NCBI GenBank assembly: GCA_022771185.1
Contig: JALFCJ010000068.1
Coordinates: 1-7,810, forward strand
Length of the DNA stretch: 7,810 bases
Source: Spirochaetales bacterium
Lineage (GTDB): Bacteria > Spirochaetota > Spirochaetia > Sphaerochaetales > Sphaerochaetaceae
Reading direction: 5' to 3'
Below the pieces are notes generated by a model that saw only the letters and a program-made list of their open reading frames with translations, had not been told where the DNA came from and did no database searches. The position numbers were made by a program, and so were the translations under genes. This document shows positions 6,546 through 7,810 of the stretch, piece after piece. The first letter of the stretch is position 1, and the number at the start of each line of letters is the position of its first letter.

Positions 6546-6577
6546 TTATTTCAGAAATAATATATCTATTTCAGAAA
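6546..6577. promoter_or_regulatory. Candidate tandem operators for the divergent LacI-type repressor
   Basis: TATTTCAGAAA occurs twice in the same orientation (6547-6557 and 6567-6577), with centres at 6553 and 6573, 20 bp or about two helical turns apart. The first copy is part of a 15-bp perfect palindrome with a central A (6546-6560, TTATTTC-A-GAAATAA). The second retains TTTC-A-GAAA. The pair lies just upstream of the predicted repressor promoter and about 90-120 bp upstream of the predicted operon promoter, where LacI-family sites often occur. The odd-length centre differs from the common central CpG of LacI-family operators, so assignment to this regulator is inference. Confidence 0.5.
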
Positions 6578-6581
6578 CTTA

Positions 6582-6610
6582 TTGCTATATTTATTTTAAT
6601 ATTTTATCAT
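6582..6610 (+). promoter_or_regulatory. Possible promoter of the repressor gene
   Basis: TTGCTA (6582-6587) and TATCAT (6605-6610) are spaced 17 bases apart. Transcription would start near 6617, leaving a very short leader beginning about at the GGAG ribosome-binding site. Base composition here is so AT-rich that alternative -10 hexamers exist, so the call is tentative. Confidence 0.35.
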
Positions 6611-6616
6611 TCCCAT

Positions 6617-6620
6617 GGAG
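6617..6620 (+). promoter_or_regulatory. Ribosome-binding site deciding the repressor start
   Basis: GGAG is followed by a six-base spacer and ATG 6627. It overlaps the upstream in-frame ATG at 6615, which has no ribosome-binding site of its own, so initiation at 6627 is favoured. Confidence 0.7.
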
Positions 6621-6626
6621 CATAAA

Positions 6627-7643
6627 ATGAAACGAGCAAATTTACCTGTAAGTAAAATAGCAAATATTGCAAATGTCTCTCCTGCCACAGTATCGAGGGT
6701 TCTAAATCACCCGGAACTAGTCAATAAAGAAACGAGGGACTTAATTGAGAAAGCTATATTAGATGCTGGTTACGACATAGAAAAAGTAATGCAGAATAAG
6801 ATAGAACAGAACAAAAGAATCCTATTGGCTGTACTTCCGTCTATCGACAACCCTTTCTACAATAATGTAATGAAGGGCTTCAAGACTTCTGCAAACTCCC
6901 ATCAGTTTGACGTAGTCATGTACCTAGGAAATATAAATAGGAATAACTTGGATCATTTCTTGGATGTAGTCAAAATGTCCAACGCTCGTGGAGTAATATG
7001 CCTTAACCGAAAAATGGATAAAGATGTTGCAGATTCAATCAATGCTTTTATCCCACTTATACAATGCTGTGAATACAACAAAGAATCCAATGCTGAATAT
7101 GTAAGTATTAACGACTTCGCTGCAGCAAAGAATGCAACAGAGTATATGCTCAACTTGAATTACAGAAAGATTGCTTTCATTAACGGCCCGTTATCGTTTA
7201 ACTACGCTCAGGAAAGATTAAGAGGATTCGAGGCGGCCATGGAAGAAAAGGGAATAAATGTTCCTAAAAACTGGAAGATATCGCTACCTGAAGTATCTTA
7301 TAGTCTCGGATACTCTGCCGCTTCCCAATTACTTGGAGCCAACGACAAACCGGATGCTATATTCTGCGCTGCAGATGTATTTGCAATCTCTGTCATCAAG
7401 GCGGCAAATAGATATGGTCTGAGAGTTCCTGAAGATGTGGGAGTCGTGGGTTTCGATAACGTTGAAATGGCCTCAATTACGAATCCTGGCATCACTACAG
7501 TAAATCAACCTGCTTATCAAATAGGATTTACTGCAGGAGAAACTATATACGAGAAAATTTCAAACCCAACATCTAAACCAAGATCAATACTCCTGGATAC
7601 AGAATTAATCGCAAGAGAATCGATCATACGATATTCAAAATAA
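6627..7643 (+). CDS. LacI/GalR-family transcriptional regulator
   Basis: A 338-residue DNA-binding regulator, divergent from the sugar operon and so its probable local repressor, released by the imported sugar or a derivative. The N-terminal helix-turn-helix reads VSKIANIANVSPATVSRVLN (8-27), with recognition helix SPATVSRVL and the hinge-proximal stretch ending DAGYD (46-50). From about residue 64 (RILLAVLPSIDNPFYNNV) the periplasmic-binding-protein-like sensor domain follows. It includes YRKIAFINGPLSFNYAQERL, PDAIFCAADVFAISVIKA, RVPEDVGVVGFDNVEMASI and ITTVNQPAYQIG, all standard landmarks of the family. Length is normal. I choose ATG 6627 over 6615 because of the GGAG six bases upstream. 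The gene ends with tandem TAA TAA stops. No clear terminator faces it before the convergent 5S rRNA. Effector and operator specificity are not readable from the sequence. Confidence 0.94.
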   Translation: MKRANLPVSKIANIANVSPATVSRVLNHPELVNKETRDLIEKAILDAGYDIEKVMQNKIEQNKRILLAVLPSIDNPFYNNVMKGFKTSANSHQFDVVMYLGNINRNNLDHFLDVVKMSNARGVICLNRKMDKDVADSINAFIPLIQCCEYNKESNAEYVSINDFAAAKNATEYMLNLNYRKIAFINGPLSFNYAQERLRGFEAAMEEKGINVPKNWKISLPEVSYSLGYSAASQLLGANDKPDAIFCAADVFAISVIKAANRYGLRVPEDVGVVGFDNVEMASITNPGITTVNQPAYQIGFTAGETIYEKISNPTSKPRSILLDTELIARESIIRYSK

Positions 7644-7673
7644 TAAAGAAACAAACTTCAAAACGATATGAAG

Positions 7674-7697
7674 AAAAAAATCCACTCAAAGAGTGGA
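7674..7697 (-). terminator. Rho-independent terminator of the rRNA operon
   Basis: TCCACTC (7681-7687) and GAGTGGA (7691-7697) form a perfect seven-base-pair stem with a three-base loop. On the minus strand seven U follow (complement of 7674-7680). It lies 20 bases beyond the 3' end of the 5S rRNA. On the plus strand no U-tract follows, so it serves the rRNA rather than the repressor gene. A weak five-base-pair hairpin (7656-7673), followed on the minus strand by a T-rich run, might act as a backup. Confidence 0.85.
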
Positions 7698-7716
7698 TGG
7701 AAAGTCAATAAAAAAA

Positions 7717-7810
7717 GCTGGCAGCGACCTACTCTCCCGCGGACGAGCCGCAGTACCATCGGCGCGAGAGCGTTTTACTTCCGTGTTCGGGATGGGAACG
7801 GGTATTTCCA
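7717..7810 (-). rRNA. rrf: 5S ribosomal RNA, 3' part (5' end beyond the window)
   Basis: The minus strand carries universally conserved 5S landmarks: CCCATCCCGAACACGGAAGT in the loop B/helix III region, GCGCCGATGGTACTG, and the GGGAGAGTAGG segment of the loop E/helix IV side, ending in CTGCCAGC. About 94 bases are present; by comparison with the 120-base E. coli molecule roughly the first 20 are missing. The 3' end near 7717 is estimated from the closing helix, since the pairing 5' strand is outside the window. It is probably the last gene of an rRNA operon running in from the right, convergent with the repressor gene. Confidence 0.95.

Noticed and set aside
6438..6591. Nine-base direct repeat TGCTATATT at 6438-6446 and 6583-6591
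   Set aside because: It falls within the spacer or -35 region of both predicted promoters. A nine-base repeat is expected by chance in such AT-rich sequence, and it has no symmetry.
6615..6626. Upstream ATG 6615 for the repressor
   Set aside because: No Shine-Dalgarno upstream, and it overlaps the GGAG that serves ATG 6627. It would add only four residues, so the protein call does not depend on it.
7656..7673. Hairpin CTTCA/TGAAG as a terminator of the repressor gene
   Set aside because: The stem has only five AT-rich pairs and is followed by A residues on the plus strand; at best it is a weak backup for the minus-strand rRNA terminator.
1..7810. Mobile element, CRISPR array, phage or defence genes
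   Set aside because: No transposase, integrase, long inverted repeats, spaced direct-repeat arrays or toxin-antitoxin-like small genes were seen; coding density and gene order look like a stable metabolic locus.

Overview
The window most likely comes from a spirochaete chromosome (Treponema/Sphaerochaeta-like). The substrate-binding protein has a short signal peptide running into Gln-Gly-Ala-Ala-Glu, a style common in spirochaete ABC binding proteins. The genes are moderately AT-rich and the one real intergenic region is extremely AT-rich. This placement is inference from protein style; the partial 5S rRNA at the right edge would be a direct test.

Layout. Bases 2-514 (+) hold the C-terminal part of a GT4 glycosyltransferase, closed by its own terminator. 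Immediately after it lies a second, opposite-facing terminator that ends a five-gene minus-strand operon. In transcription order (right to left) the operon is: xylose-isomerase-like TIM-barrel isomerase/epimerase (6366-5446), Gfo/Idh/MocA oxidoreductase (5436-4402), periplasmic sugar-binding protein (4355-3258), duplicated-domain sugar ABC ATPase (3187-1700) and ribose/galactose-type permease (1696-614). A 260-base AT-rich divergent region (6367-6626) separates it from a LacI/GalR-family repressor gene on the plus strand (6627-7643). The right end is the 3' part of a 5S rRNA on the minus strand, with its terminator, convergent with the repressor gene.

How it works together. The binding protein, ATPase and permease form a complete CUT2-type (RbsABC/MglBAC-like) importer. 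The two enzymes fit conversion of the imported, unphosphorylated sugar or cyclitol by NAD(P)-dependent oxidoreduction and by aldose-ketose isomerisation or epimerisation. No sugar kinase or aldolase is present, so the pathway must finish elsewhere. The divergent LacI-type regulator is the obvious local repressor. Two copies of TATTTCAGAAA exactly 20 bp apart, one within a 15-bp perfect palindrome, are the best candidate operators, and a good sigma-70-type promoter (TTGCCA-17-TAAAAT) faces the operon. The substrate cannot be named from sequence alone.

Three gene starts are set shorter than the longest open frame because a Shine-Dalgarno sequence sits in front of the internal ATG: isomerase, ATPase and repressor. 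No mobile element, CRISPR array, tRNA or frameshifted gene was seen. The window looks like an ordinary, well-organised sugar-uptake locus. The second-look points are regulatory structure (operator pair, RNA hairpin after the binding-protein gene), an asymmetric ATPase and an unassigned catabolic pathway.
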